A stretch of 64,000 nucleotides of DNA from Nectonema munidae (lineage: Eukaryota > Nematomorpha > Nectonematoida > Nectonematidae), in the NCBI GenBank assembly GCA_030549495.1, contig JAUIRK010000368.1:5001-69000 (forward strand), in the 5' to 3' direction. The notes under the pieces were generated by a model. The model searched no databases and was not told where the DNA came from. It saw only the letters and a list, made by a program, of their open reading frames with translations. The translations under genes and the position numbers were made by a program. Shown here in pieces: positions 32,745 to 43,718 of the stretch (the first letter of the stretch is position 1; every line of letters begins with the position of its first letter).

Positions 32745-34320
32745 TACTAAAATTTTAAGCTGTGAATAGTCTTGTATTTAAATTTGATAGAAAAATGTAT
32801 GCACGGTTGAGTATAATATATTTCCAATGAATTGAAATAACAATTGAAAAACTAATTATTTTGAAAGTTTGAAAGTTTTTTATTGTTTTGATTTAAAAAT
32901 TACGAACTGAACATGAATTTATATGTTCGTATGGGAAAAAATCCCTCCTCTCCTCGTTTTTATAATTTTAGTTTAATAGATTAAAGATGATTTAGAATCA
33001 GAAATCGATGATACATTGAGTAATTGGATATAAGACGGGAGGATGATCGATTCAAAAAAACCCATAGGGAATAGGTGTACGTCAAAATTTACAAGGAAAT
33101 AGAAATGCAAAAAATGATATACATATATATATAACATATATTAAAGAGTCTATGTATATAAATGTAATGTATGAGTGTTTAACAAACGAAAAATATTATA
33201 AAAAACATCTCGAAGTATAGAAAAATCTTCAATATGGATATTGACAATTTCCATGAATCTAAAGAAGAAAAAAAGAAAAGCGAAAGAATTTGTTCAAATA
33301 GAAAAATGGTGAAATATCAGGATAAGACAAACTATGTTTCTAGTGATAATAAAGGTGATATAAATAAATTTTGACAATAAATCTAAACTTCAAACTATCA
33401 AACTAGTCTTTTGGTGGATGTTATATATTTATGTATTGTATAAATAAATAAGTGTGTTATCTATATATTGTATTGATAAAATAGGCATTGGTATTAAAAC
33501 ATTGATGTGATAAAACTAGTCCCGATGCCTGCAAACCATTATTGGTTGCAAATGATAAGAAAAGAAAAAAACGATCTTAATATGCCAACATAGAGCCAAC
33601 ATATAGTGGGCAACCTGCAGTCCCTTGTCCTTTTTTTATTTTGTACTACTTGCCTTAATTAAAAGCTTATAAAATTTTTATTTAAAAATTTTCAAGGCAT
33701 GAATATTTTTCACTTAAATGTATATCCTTGTATTCAAAGTTGTTCAGTGTCTAAAGTCATGCAAAATAACTGCTGATAATTAAAACCAATTATGTTTTTG
33801 CCTAAAAACATTGAATGAAACATAGGTGTTTCAAATTTGATAATATCCTTATAACATTTTCATAAAAGCTATTTTATCGCCAAATTCGGCAGGCAGCTTA
33901 AGATTCTTTCCTAGGGAATTATGTCAAGGAATAAAGTATGCTATAATGGTAAAACGTTATGTGACCATAAAAGAAAAATATTTCTGTCACGTTGTACTTC
34001 ATTTGTTTTCCTTCCCCTTTTCTCTATAAATCTTTTTCTAAACTTTTTTATATTCTATAAACTGAATATTCTTTTTAACAGGTTCGGTGAATTTTAATTG
34101 TTTTGGCATAACCAAGATATATATTCTAAAAATAAGTATCACCAATCATTCAGCGTATCTGAAAATAATAGTTTATTACATGTATCTACTTTCTTTCTAT
34201 ACTTCCAATACTTTGATTAAAAATGCGTATGTTCCAATGATTTTTAAAAGAAATTTTTCTCTAAGGTTTTTTTCCTAATGCACTTTTTCCTAAGGGATTT
34301 TTTTCGTAAGGGCGCTCCTC
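32745..34320. other. Gene-free AT-rich DNA
   Basis: No gene. A single diverged unit of tandem array 1 may lie at 34085-34180. Confidence 0.5.
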
Positions 34321-34326
34321 CCAAAG

Positions 34327-36360
34327 TGGAACGTTGGCGTTCCAGGCCAAAAATGTTGAAAATTTTTATTCTAAATTTCATGCAAATTTTTTATTCCTCA
34401 AACTAAAAATTAGAATGAAAAGATTGCATACATCTTTCATGTAGTCGCTTTTCCCATTTCTTGCCTTCTTTTTTAGTATTTTTTCTGACAAAAAAAAGGG
34501 CATCTGCTTTGCTTTGTTGCGCTTGCCAAGTAATGACCGCTCGTTTTTCTGAAAGGAAAAAATGAACCGAGTGAGCCGACGCCCTGCCTTGGAGCCTGTT
34601 TTCACAGTTTTTTTCATATAAGCAACGGAGTTGGTTAGGGTTCGGTCCTCAAAACAGATAAAAAATTTTGCAACTTGCTTAGCAACCATCAGGTCTCATA
34701 TTGATCTTTCGCTAAATTTTTATAATTGCAAACATCGCCTTTATTTCTCCCTTTGCCAAGAAATAATTCATTATAATGTTAAAATATTAAAAAATAATGG
34801 TAAGCAACTACCTTAGCAACTTGAAACCTGATGCAGAAAATCGAGTTGCTTATATAAAAAGGTGTATTTATAAAACAACACAACTGGGCGGTGGGGGTTC
34901 GAGAAAAATTGATGCCAGAGAGACTGTGACAGCTTTTTATACTGTTTGTCTTGTGGGTCTCTGGATAGTGTCAGCGGGGTTAAGTGAAGTGTGCATATAC
35001 CGTTTTCTATAATTGATAGATTGGATTGTAGAATGGGGTTTCCTTTAGAAGAAAGCATGTTTGAAGATTTTCTTACCACTATGTCGAGAATAAAATTGAA
35101 CCATGGACTCGTCAGTTGATAAAATTTTTGTAAAAAACACCAACTGTATTAGCTCTTTATTCATTTGGTTATGTATAAGGGTCTAATTATTGCGTATTTG
35201 TCTTTATCATCCAAGTTTATATTAGAGATATATCTGATGTGAAATTTTTTGTATCCTCACATGCAGATGTGGATACGGATATCACATTTGACATCCTATC
35301 GGATGCGGGTGTCAGAATAATTTTTTTTTGCAGATGCGGATATCATAATTGCTATTCTAAGCAAACACAAATTTTATACTTCATGGAAATTTAGAGAGAA
35401 GATGTCAACGTATTTCTTTTTATCACAAAGGCGTACTTATTAAGATTTTGGATAAAGTTATTAACTGTGGTATATAGAAAGAAGAAAATATTTCAAAATT
35501 GCTGATGCGAATGTTGAAACCTAAATGATACACGGATGAGGAAAAAATTTTGCGTATAATCCGTATCAGCATGGAATATCCATCAAGTTGACCAATGTAA
35601 ATCTTTATTTGGCGAGGAAAAATAGCTGCTAAAGATAATCTTCTTTATATTTCGTTTTGTTGATGCGCATACGTAATAGTCAATCAACTATTTTTTGAAC
35701 CCATTGAGTAAAATTTATTTTTTAAGAAAATCAAATCTGAATGGGCATTTAATAATAAAGAAGGTTCAACATGAGCAAAATCTTTTTAGCATTACTTTCC
35801 CACCCGAAAGAATTTATGTTCAAAGTTCTGATTCAAATATATTTTCACTTACTCTTCTTCATCGGTTATATAATCATAAACTACACATTATCGGTTATAA
35901 AAAATCATCTTTGGGAGGCAGCAAATAAATAGATGTATTTTTACTTTGAACTTGGAATAGCAGAATCCAAAGCATCTTTTTTTTAGAAAATTAAAATACT
36001 TTTTTTGCACGATTTTGAACAAAATGGCGAAGTAATTACTAGATATTAAAAATAAATGCTAAACGGAATCAAACAAAAATGAAGGGAGATGTACCAATTC
36101 AAAACATGAAAAAGTAATGTAATTCAAAGCACGAATGAGTGATGAGAGATAACGCAATTCAAAGTACGAATCAATAATAATGAAAAATAAAATAATCCAA
36201 AGCACAGATGAAAAAGTAGCAAGTATGTAAAAAATGTCAAAGTGTAGTTTGACAGACAAAACATTTTAACTAATTGTGTTTGCATAAATCAAATTGAATT
36301 AAAAACAAAAAATAATTTATATATCTTATGGTCGAAACGCCAACGTTCCTCTAAAATTGA
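34327..36360. other. Region between inverted GGAACGTTGGCGTT blocks
   Basis: TGGAACGTTGGCGTTCCA at 34333-34350 is a palindrome like those inside piggyBac 1. The reverse complement AACGCCAACGTTCCT recurs at 36340. Minus-strand 34378-34689 has a 103-codon lysine-rich open frame that I do not recognise. At 35250-35560 there are GATGCGGATATC-type repeats. It may be an old piggyBac-type element, but its ends are not defined. Confidence 0.3.
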
Positions 36361-36405
36361 TTAAAAGCTCTAAAGTTGACCAATAATCAAATATTAACCC
36401 ATTAA

Positions 36406-36535
36406 CCCATTTACGACCAATGTTCCTATTTTGGAACATAAGTAATTTCATCTTCGTCTGCTTTTTTCAATGACTTTAAATATAAATCGTCTGCGTTTTT
36501 TTAGATATCGTCTGCTTTGCTTGGTCTTAAATGGG
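36406..36535. mobile_element. piggyBac MITE, first of a pair
   Basis: 130 bp. The ends CCCATTTACGACC and, reversed, CCCATTTAAGACC are inverted, with TTAA at 36402-36405 and 36536-36539. A subterminal palindrome, TGTTCCTATTTTGGAACA, is present. Confidence 0.8.
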
Positions 36536-36539
36536 TTAA

Positions 36540-36653
36540 GTCCGAATGTTCCCATTTGGGAACATAAGTAATTTCATCTTCGTCTGCTTTTTTCAATGAC
36601 TTTGAATATAAATCGTCTGCGTTTTTTTAAATATCGTCTGATTCCTATGGGAC
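36540..36653. mobile_element. piggyBac MITE, second of the pair
   Basis: 114 bp, about 90 percent identical to its neighbour over AAGTAATTTCATCTTCGTCT and beyond. Ends GTCCGAATG and, reversed, GTCCCATAGG. It shares the middle TTAA (36536-36539) and has another TTAA at 36654-36657. Confidence 0.75.
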
Positions 36654-36659
36654 TTAATG

Positions 36660-37620
36660 GGACCAAAAGATTCTCAAATTTTGCTGCGCAAATTTTACAT
36701 AAACGTTTCAGTCAAATATTTAATTAACACTAAGGGAAGAAAAGAATTTATATAATTTTTAATAAGCCTTAAATAACATGCTCTACATGTATAACGTTAG
36801 CTTCCAAACGGTTTAAGTATTGAGAAGAAAGAACCTTTTATTATATTGTAACTTTTTAGTTTTTGGGAGGCCTTAAATTTTTATTCTATAAAATTTTGTA
36901 TAAACCTATTTATTATAACATAGTCATTATTAAAACTTAGATTATAAAAAAGTTCGCCCCCTCCCGTAAATTTTATGGATCACGCCTTATGTACCATTAA
37001 CTCCAAACTTGATCATGTTCATTTCTGACCAACATTTTTTAATGAAAGTTAGTTAAACATTGATGCAGTTAGTTATCTATGAAGAGAAAATATATGCATA
37101 TGTAGTGTTTTGGTTAAACATGAAATTTGTTTTACGCTCGTATACTTTCAATATCAATAAATTAATTGTTTTAATAGTTTCAATTTTTCGTCAACTCCAA
37201 AAGTCAATTTCTTACTCATGAACAACGCGGAAGTATAAAACTGAAGAATATTTACTTTTTTAAAAGATGCTTATTGAGCATTATCATTTTTTCATAATGT
37301 TGTTTTCAACTTGATATCGCGCAATTTATGTGAATGCGCAATTTTGTGTTAACGCTATAACCTTAGTTTTTGTAACTATAGAAGGATTTTCCTTGTAGTT
37401 CCAGTTAAACTATAAGATGTTTCATAGATTGCTGTTGATCGGCTATGTGCCCCGCATTATTTAAACGTTATTGACTTGAATGATGTGTATGAAAATATAA
37501 AAAATTTTTTTTTAGATGCGAATCGATTTCAACAAAGAAATCAGAATTTACATGTAAGGTCCTATTGTATCTTTTTTCAATTATTCACGCATGTTTTATT
37601 TTGATAAGAATAAACAAACG
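36660..37620. other. Gene-free AT-rich DNA
   Basis: Nothing identified except a short AG/GT-bracketed segment at 37516-37553, discussed among the rejected items. Confidence 0.5.
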
Positions 37621-37706
37621 ACAAAAAAAAAGAAAATGCTATTATTGTAAGCAATTTGGACATATTATCTCCAATTGTCGAGGCAAATTAACATTTTCAT
37701 TGTAAT
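37620..37706 (+). pseudogene. CCHC zinc-knuckle fragment
   Basis: The plus strand reads KCYYCKQFGHIISNCRGK and then a stop. The spacing C-x2-C-x4-H-x4-C is that of a nucleocapsid or ORF1 zinc knuckle. It could be a fossil piece of a retroelement Gag or LINE ORF1, or a host exon. No other parts were found nearby. Confidence 0.4.
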
Positions 37707-38316
37707 TATTATTTTAACTTTTTAGTGAAAAACCGAGACGAAACTAGACAGGCAAGAAAAAATATTTTCACATTTTTTATTTTTTATTCCATACGATTGC
37801 TTTTTTAGAATCATGAATTCTCTCAAGTTTGGAATAATTTTTTTCCTAAAAATTTAACTTTTTTTATAATAATTCTTAGAAAATAAATGAATTTACATTA
37901 AATTCAAATATTTTTAACTAATTTTTTATGCTTAGAGAAAAGAAATTATACTAGTATTTTGCTGAATTGAATTTATTACCTTTTCATCTTTTCTGAGAAA
38001 TAGAGTGCGCATTTTAATATGTTTTTTATTGAATTTGCAGATTTACAGACCATTTTCAAATAAAATAGAATTGTTCATTATATAAGTTCACTTCATAATG
38101 TATACGTTAAAAATAGCACCCACTTTTTTGCCCTTTTATTTTCAAAGATAGATATCTTTATTATTCTTCACTGTTTAAAAGTTCAATGCTTCAAAAAATA
38201 TACCAAATGTGCTTATGATGAACTTTCTTATTATCTCCCAAACTGGTTCACTAAAATGAAAAAATTCTTCCCTCGTCCTAACAATTTTGACGATGGCCGT
38301 CTCTGGTATATATATA

Positions 38317-39591
38317 CAGTAAAACCTCTATATAACAGCCACTTATTGTACCTCTGGCCGTCGTATTAATGAAAAATAATATTGCTGAATAATATTGTTT
38401 GATGTTGATTAAAATAATTCCATTTTTCTAAAAGTTTTTCGGATGCACGTATTTCTACATCAGCTTTTATATATGATTGTGCTAACATTGGTTCATCAAG
38501 TTTGTACTTTTCATCTATTTTTTCAATAAGCTGTTCGAGTAAAACTTCATGGTTTTTTTCATTCAAACCGTTCGATGTACTTTTGCATTCAAAACCGAAT
38601 TTCGCATTTTATGATTGTTTTTGGTTTGCATTTTGAAACGACTTCAACTAACACTTGGGAATTCATCCACCCCATTGTAAAGCTTAAAAATGGTAGTTTA
38701 TCTGCATTTAGATTTTTAAAACAGCGTGGTTTCCTTGCAATGCTAATAAGCACAACCAGTTTTCCGAACTCATAACGCTTGTTAACACAAACAGTCGGTG
38801 TTGAACGAATTTTTGTTATTTTCTCTCATGTACACTCTTCTCCACGAATTCGAAGTGTTTTATCAGGAAGACATTTAAAACTTAAACTCGTCTCATCCAT
38901 ATTAAATTTTACTGTAACCTTTAGTGAACTCTGTAATTTTTGACTTTCAGCCTTCAACAATTTCCAAACGCTTTTAAATATTTTCCTTTTTTTTTAAATC
39001 ATTTGCACTTGTGCTTTTTCAATACCAAACCCATCTGCGAGACAGCCCTAACTTTTACCTTCAGGCGTTTTGATTAAAGAAATCTTGTCTTTAAGGCTTA
39101 GCTCATTATATTTTCTTTTAATTATTAAAAAAAAATTAGAAAACAAACCTAAAGACAGAAGAAGAAGAAATAGACCTAAAAATGATTAGTATTTGCAGGA
39201 TAAATCATAAGGCCTAAAGACAGAAGAAAACTTTAAACTATAACATGAACAAGTAGTGAAAAATACAAAAGCTTAATAAAAAAAGATATCACAAATCGTA
39301 ACATGGCTTATAAGAATAATTGATTACACACAATTCAACAACACACATTACTTACAGTCTGTCTTTTAGCAACTTAACAACAATAAGTGAGTGCATTGGA
39401 AGAGAATATTTTACACACATATTTGCTGGTCATAATAGTGAGATGTTTTTGTAGAACAAAGCACTGCAATTTAAATTGACTGGTCGTAATGCCGTATTGG
39501 CGGGGTGGTCCTTTAAATTGGAGGCATCTCACTGAAAATCTATACAAAAAATTGTCATCATGAAAGGTTGTCGTAAAGGGGGATTTTACTA
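38317..39591 (-). mobile_element. Tigger/pogo element, internally deleted
   Basis: The left end CAGTAAAACCTCTATATAAC after TA and, reversed, the right end AGTAAAATCCCCCTTTACGA are imperfect inverted repeats typical of Tigger. On the minus strand the remains read LSLKDKISLIKTPEG (CENP-B-type helix-turn-helix), NMDETSLSFKCLPDKTLR with the first catalytic Asp, and ARKPRCFKN. The region with the second and third Asp is missing, and stops are present. The element lies in front of the first micro-exon. Confidence 0.75.
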
Positions 39592-39646
39592 TGTATGTTA
39601 TTTATTTTATAATTTTATTTTTCATACTTTTGAGTTGCCATCTATC

Positions 39647-40129
39647 CAGTAACGTAGCCAGAAATTTATATTTGGAGGGGTCAAATGGGGCATTAATGTA
39701 CATGCTTACCTACTGGCTTTGTCTAAAATTAGAGCATCAAATGCTGTTTATAACAACTCTTCTCTTTGTGTTTATAAGCTCCTTTCTTTACTTGTGTCCT
39801 ATTTCTTTGTTAAGTTTTTGGATTTTCTCATGGTTAATATTTCTTATCTTCGTTTCTGATAGCAAAGAACAATTTTTATTATAAATCTGCTTTCTTATTG
39901 CAGGTAGAAGTCCATCTTAACAAAGTTAAAAGTTTGATCGTTACCGTCAATGATATCAATAATTTTTCCATATTTTGATTATATTTGCTTTATATTGTTA
40001 GTATAAGCCATAGTCAAAAATTAATTCATTATTTCATTTTAATTTGTAAATTTAATTTTTTTGATGAAGGGGCCCATAACTTAGATGGAGGGGCCTGACC
40101 CCAAGTGCCCCATAGCTGCTACGTGGCTG
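39647..40129. mobile_element. hAT MITE with CAGTAACGTAGCCAG end
   Basis: 483 bp. Left CAGTAACGTAGCCAGAAATT, right CATAGCTGCTACGTGGCTG. The perfect duplication CATCTATC lies at 39639-39646 and 40130-40137. Its right border lies only about 22 bp before micro-exon E1, close to the polypyrimidine tract. Confidence 0.85.
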
Positions 40130-40159
40130 CATCTATCTCTACCTCTTTTATTCATTTAG

Positions 40160-40195
40160 GCGAGTACTTCTATCAGAAAGGAAACACATGGAGCG
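40160..40195 (+). CDS. Putative micro-exon E1 (36 nt)
   Basis: Preceded by TTCATTTAG and followed by GTAAGC. In the shared frame it reads ASTSIRKETHGA. It is the most diverged of six cassettes (40160, 48581, 51321, 51648, 57717, 58027) but keeps length, frame and splice signals. The downstream intron, GTAAGCTGTTTATTCTTCTT onward, is paralogous to those after E2 and E3. No known protein family is recognised; the function is unknown. Confidence 0.45.
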
Positions 40196-40945
40196 GTAAG
40201 CTGTTTATTCTTCTTAGAATTTGAATGTACAAAAATATTTGAAGCATTAATTCGGATTGCTATTTCTAGCAATAATAATAATTTACATGAAACTTTTTCA
40301 TGATTCTTGGAATCAACAAGTCATGACCGTGAACTTTCGTACATTTTTTCTTTTTAAACTTACAAAATAATTAAATTTATTTATTTAAATAATAAGAGAA
40401 TTAAACATTCTTTTATATACGTTATGTATTAGAAGCCTGCGCGCGTTTTAAAATTTTGCCTACACCCCTCCCCCGCTCCGTATTGTAAAATGCCCGCACT
40501 CAAAATATATAGAGTGACTCTTCAAGCTACCGCTTATACAAGTTACGACTAATTGGAAAAATAATATGATTTCTATTTTTCTATGTTTTGAAAGTAAATT
40601 ATTTTATATTTTTTTTTGTAATTTTGACTCAGTTTTAATGTTTATTGTGTTGGCTTTAAACCAAAAATAGTGTATCCTAGTGTCGATAATTTCTTAATAA
40701 TAAATAAATTTTAGAAAAAAACAATGTCTTTTACAACAATTTACTCTCTTTCAAAAATGGTTGAAATTAGAACCTTCTTCTAACATTTTACTCGAAAAAA
40801 TCTTCAAGCCACTTAGTTTTCAAAACTTCTCTTGAAATATCGTTTCCTTTACGGTTGAATCTCTTTTTGATTTATTTCATTTTATCTTTTTTTCGTCTGA
40901 AAGTTATATATATATATATATATATTTTTTTTTTTCATATCCTTG

Positions 40946-41935
40946 ATGGAGAAGATCCGTGGGATTATTCTCAAAATTGATTCTCTCACGAAAAAAGAAA
41001 TTAAAACTAATTTAATGCAAGCTTTAAATCTTCTAGAAGCTTCAAATGATACAACAATCATTATAGATGATTTGAATTTAATCAAAGATAGCCTTAATGA
41101 TCTGAAATCTTCTGTTTTAAAATCTGACTTAAAGTTTGATAAAGCTATTGATAAGCCAGCCAAAACATATGCAGATGTAGTGAGTAACAATTGTTTTATT
41201 AAAGTTAAATTTGATAATGATAAGGATGTTTCTGACTTCACTTCTTTCTCAGATAAGGCACTTTCTAAAATTAAGATTAATAAACGTTATATTAATAAAA
41301 ATTCTATCAAGTATACTTTTCCAAACTCTAAATCATTAGAAGATGCTAAGATGGTTTTTAAAAACAAATTAAAGGACAGTTCTTCCATTAAACTTCATGA
41401 TAATCCTAAATTTGGTATAAAAATAATGGTTAATAACCTTGATTCCAATTTGGATGATAATTTAATTTTTGAATCAATTTTGAGTAAAAATAATTATATT
41501 AAGCCATTAATAGACATAAATTACAAATTTAAATTACTATTTTCCAAAATTAATGAGTCTACAAGAAAAAAATTTATTGTTTTTTCGGTCGATCCTCATA
41601 TAAGAAATGCTATTAAAATGCATCATAATGAATTTTTCATTAATTATGGATGTTACCAAGTTCATGATTTTTACTTATCTAAACAGTGTACCAATTGTTG
41701 TAACTTTGGTCATACCTCATCTGTTTGTAAATTTAAAGATAAAGCGGTTTGCAAATACTGTTCTGAAAATCACAAGTCGGAAACTTGTTCTAATTCTTCT
41801 AATGTAGAATTACATAAATGTGTAAATTGTATACGTAAAAAATATAAGGATTTTCATCATGATGCTTTCTCTAAATCTTGTGAGTGTAGAAAACTTAATT
41901 TAAATTTTATTAAAGTAAATACTTGTGATTTCTGA
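40946..41935 (+). CDS. LINE ORF1 protein, zinc-knuckle RNA-binding
   Basis: 329 codons, uninterrupted. ORF1 proteins coat LINE RNA and act as chaperones in the ribonucleoprotein. The first half is lysine-rich and the middle may hold an RRM-like fold (FIKVKFDNDKDVSDF). The C-terminal part carries CTNCCNFGHTSSVC, CKYCSENHKSETC and a third, longer Cys-His block (HKCVNC and following). That three-knuckle arrangement is seen in Jockey and I group ORF1. The first ATG in the frame is at 40946. ORF2 starts 54 nt after its stop. Confidence 0.85.
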   Translation: MEKIRGIILKIDSLTKKEIKTNLMQALNLLEASNDTTIIIDDLNLIKDSLNDLKSSVLKSDLKFDKAIDKPAKTYADVVSNNCFIKVKFDNDKDVSDFTSFSDKALSKIKINKRYINKNSIKYTFPNSKSLEDAKMVFKNKLKDSSSIKLHDNPKFGIKIMVNNLDSNLDDNLIFESILSKNNYIKPLIDINYKFKLLFSKINESTRKKFIVFSVDPHIRNAIKMHHNEFFINYGCYQVHDFYLSKQCTNCCNFGHTSSVCKFKDKAVCKYCSENHKSETCSNSSNVELHKCVNCIRKKYKDFHHDAFSKSCECRKLNLNFIKVNTCDF

Positions 41936-41989
41936 ATATATTGAATCATATATATATTTTTTTTATCATAAATACTATAAATCTATAAA

Positions 41990-42502
41990 ATGCTTTCCAA
42001 TTTTTGTAATTTTGATATTAACAGTCACGATAAATTTAACAGTTTTTTACCTAAAGTTCATAATTTTAATTTTTACACCGTTGAAAGTTTGAAAAATCAA
42101 CTTGAAAATTACACTGAAACTTCTAATTTACTCAATTTTATGTTACTTAATCTGAATTGTAGAAGTTTATCAAGGAATTTTTTTGAGTTTAAATTATTAT
42201 TTGATGATCTAGGCATTGATAAAATTGGTATCTTTTGTCTTACTGAAATTTGGGACTGTCATTCTAATCTGACCATAGATGGTTTTAATTTTGTCACAAA
42301 AAAAAGAGAAGGTAGAGGTGGCGGTCTTGGAGCTTATATTGATAAACGTTTAATGTATAATACAAATAACATTGGGAGCCCTTTTACCTCATTTGAATAT
42401 CTAATAATTGATGTTAAGGAACCAATTTTATTTACAATTTTGATAATATATAGACCTCCAAGTTTCAACATAGATTTTTTTATAGATGAGTTTACTCTAT
42501 AA
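41990..42502 (+). CDS. LINE ORF2, N-terminal part (endonuclease start)
   Basis: 170 codons of an APE-type endonuclease: LLNLNCRSLSRNFFEFKLL, then FCLTEIWD with the catalytic Glu, then GRGGGLGAYIDKR and IIYRPPSFNIDFFIDEF. The reading ends at the border of the inserted piggyBac and the rest of the domain resumes at 45650. The two halves differ by two nucleotides in phase at the junction, so even a clean excision would not give one frame in this copy. Confidence 0.85.
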   Translation: MLSNFCNFDINSHDKFNSFLPKVHNFNFYTVESLKNQLENYTETSNLLNFMLLNLNCRSLSRNFFEFKLLFDDLGIDKIGIFCLTEIWDCHSNLTIDGFNFVTKKREGRGGGLGAYIDKRLMYNTNNIGSPFTSFEYLIIDVKEPILFTILIIYRPPSFNIDFFIDEFTL

Positions 42503-43093
42503 CCCTCGCTTGACGGACGTATAAAATATAACACGGATGACGGACTCTATGACATTTTTGTCCAATTTTTTTTTCTTATCTATTACGATTACAAATTTTT
42601 TTTAATATAGTTTAGTATTTAATAGTTGTTTTTCTGTTGTTTAACAAAATAAAAACTAAATATTAAAAAATCTATGGAAGTTTTTAATTTTTAATTTAAC
42701 GCCATCTATATTATTATGAAATTAGTATAAAAAACATAATAAATTTTGAGTTAGATTATTTCAAAAGCTACTATAGTACTTAGCATAATAATTATTAATT
42801 TTTATATATAGCAACGATCAAAAAGTTTTTCGGTTGAGAAAAATCATTCTTTTTCACAAATTAATTTGTAAGTAAATTTTCTTTATTTAACCGGACTTTG
42901 TTTTTTTTGGTGATTATATCATACAAAATTTATATTACAACTTTTTGCTGTAAATGTATCAAAAATTGGTATAAAGCATAAATAATTTCTTTCATTGATT
43001 CACGTCATAAATACTTCAAATTTGTAATGCAATGACATATGCCATAAATATTGAGCAATGGTATGATGAAAGGTATCGAACAATTGTGATAAA

Positions 43094-43599
43094 TTTGCGT
43101 CATAGTATCTTTATATTTGAAATGCCACATATCGTGTCATAAATAAACTTGGCAATGTCATGATGAGATTTGTTATTGGGATTGATTTGTTTATTGTATA
43201 AAAGATATGAAGCTATGAACAACATCAATACGCGTTGTGATGACGTTTCTCTTCAATTTGTCAAGAATAATAAGCAATAAAGGATCATAAACGATTTTAA
43301 AAACATTTTATATATGTATGTAATTTACTTCTTCACTTCTGGTCTCTTTGCGTCATAGTATCTTTATATTTTAAATGCCACATATCGTGTCATAAATAAA
43401 CTTGGCAATGTCATGATGAGATTTGTTATTGGGATTGATTTGTTTATTGTATAAAAGATATGAAGCTATGAACAACATCAATACGCGTTGTGATGACGTT
43501 TCTCTTTAATTTGTCAAGAATAATAAGCAATAAAGGATCATAAACGATTTTAAAAACATTTTATATATGTATGTAATTTACTTCTTCACTTCTGATCTC
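43094..43599 (+). repeat. Tandem duplication of the piggyBac 3 promoter, 2 x 253 bp
   Basis: 43094-43346 and 43347-43599 differ at only a few positions. Each copy holds TATAAAAG (43197-43204 and 43450-43457) after TTTATTG, so the transposase gene has two TATA boxes 253 bp apart. Confidence 0.9.
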
Positions 43600-43718
43600 A
43601 ACTATTCAAACCTTGTACCATTTTGATCACTTTGTTTCACGCTCAAACTCGTGTTTCTTATTTCTTGAGCCGTGCGTTTTTTCTCACTTGGAATAAATTG
43701 ATTTTCATTCTTTCCTTT

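Noticed and set aside
37516-37553. A 38-nt AG...GT-bracketed segment (starts ATGCGAATCG) looking like another micro-exon
   Set aside because: The length is not a multiple of three, similarity to the 36-nt cassettes is limited to a few bases, and its flanks do not match the repeated introns.
37620-37706. Evidence for an LTR retrotransposon or other virus-like element
   Set aside because: Only one zinc knuckle is present; no terminal repeats, protease, polymerase or other parts were seen, so no such element is called.
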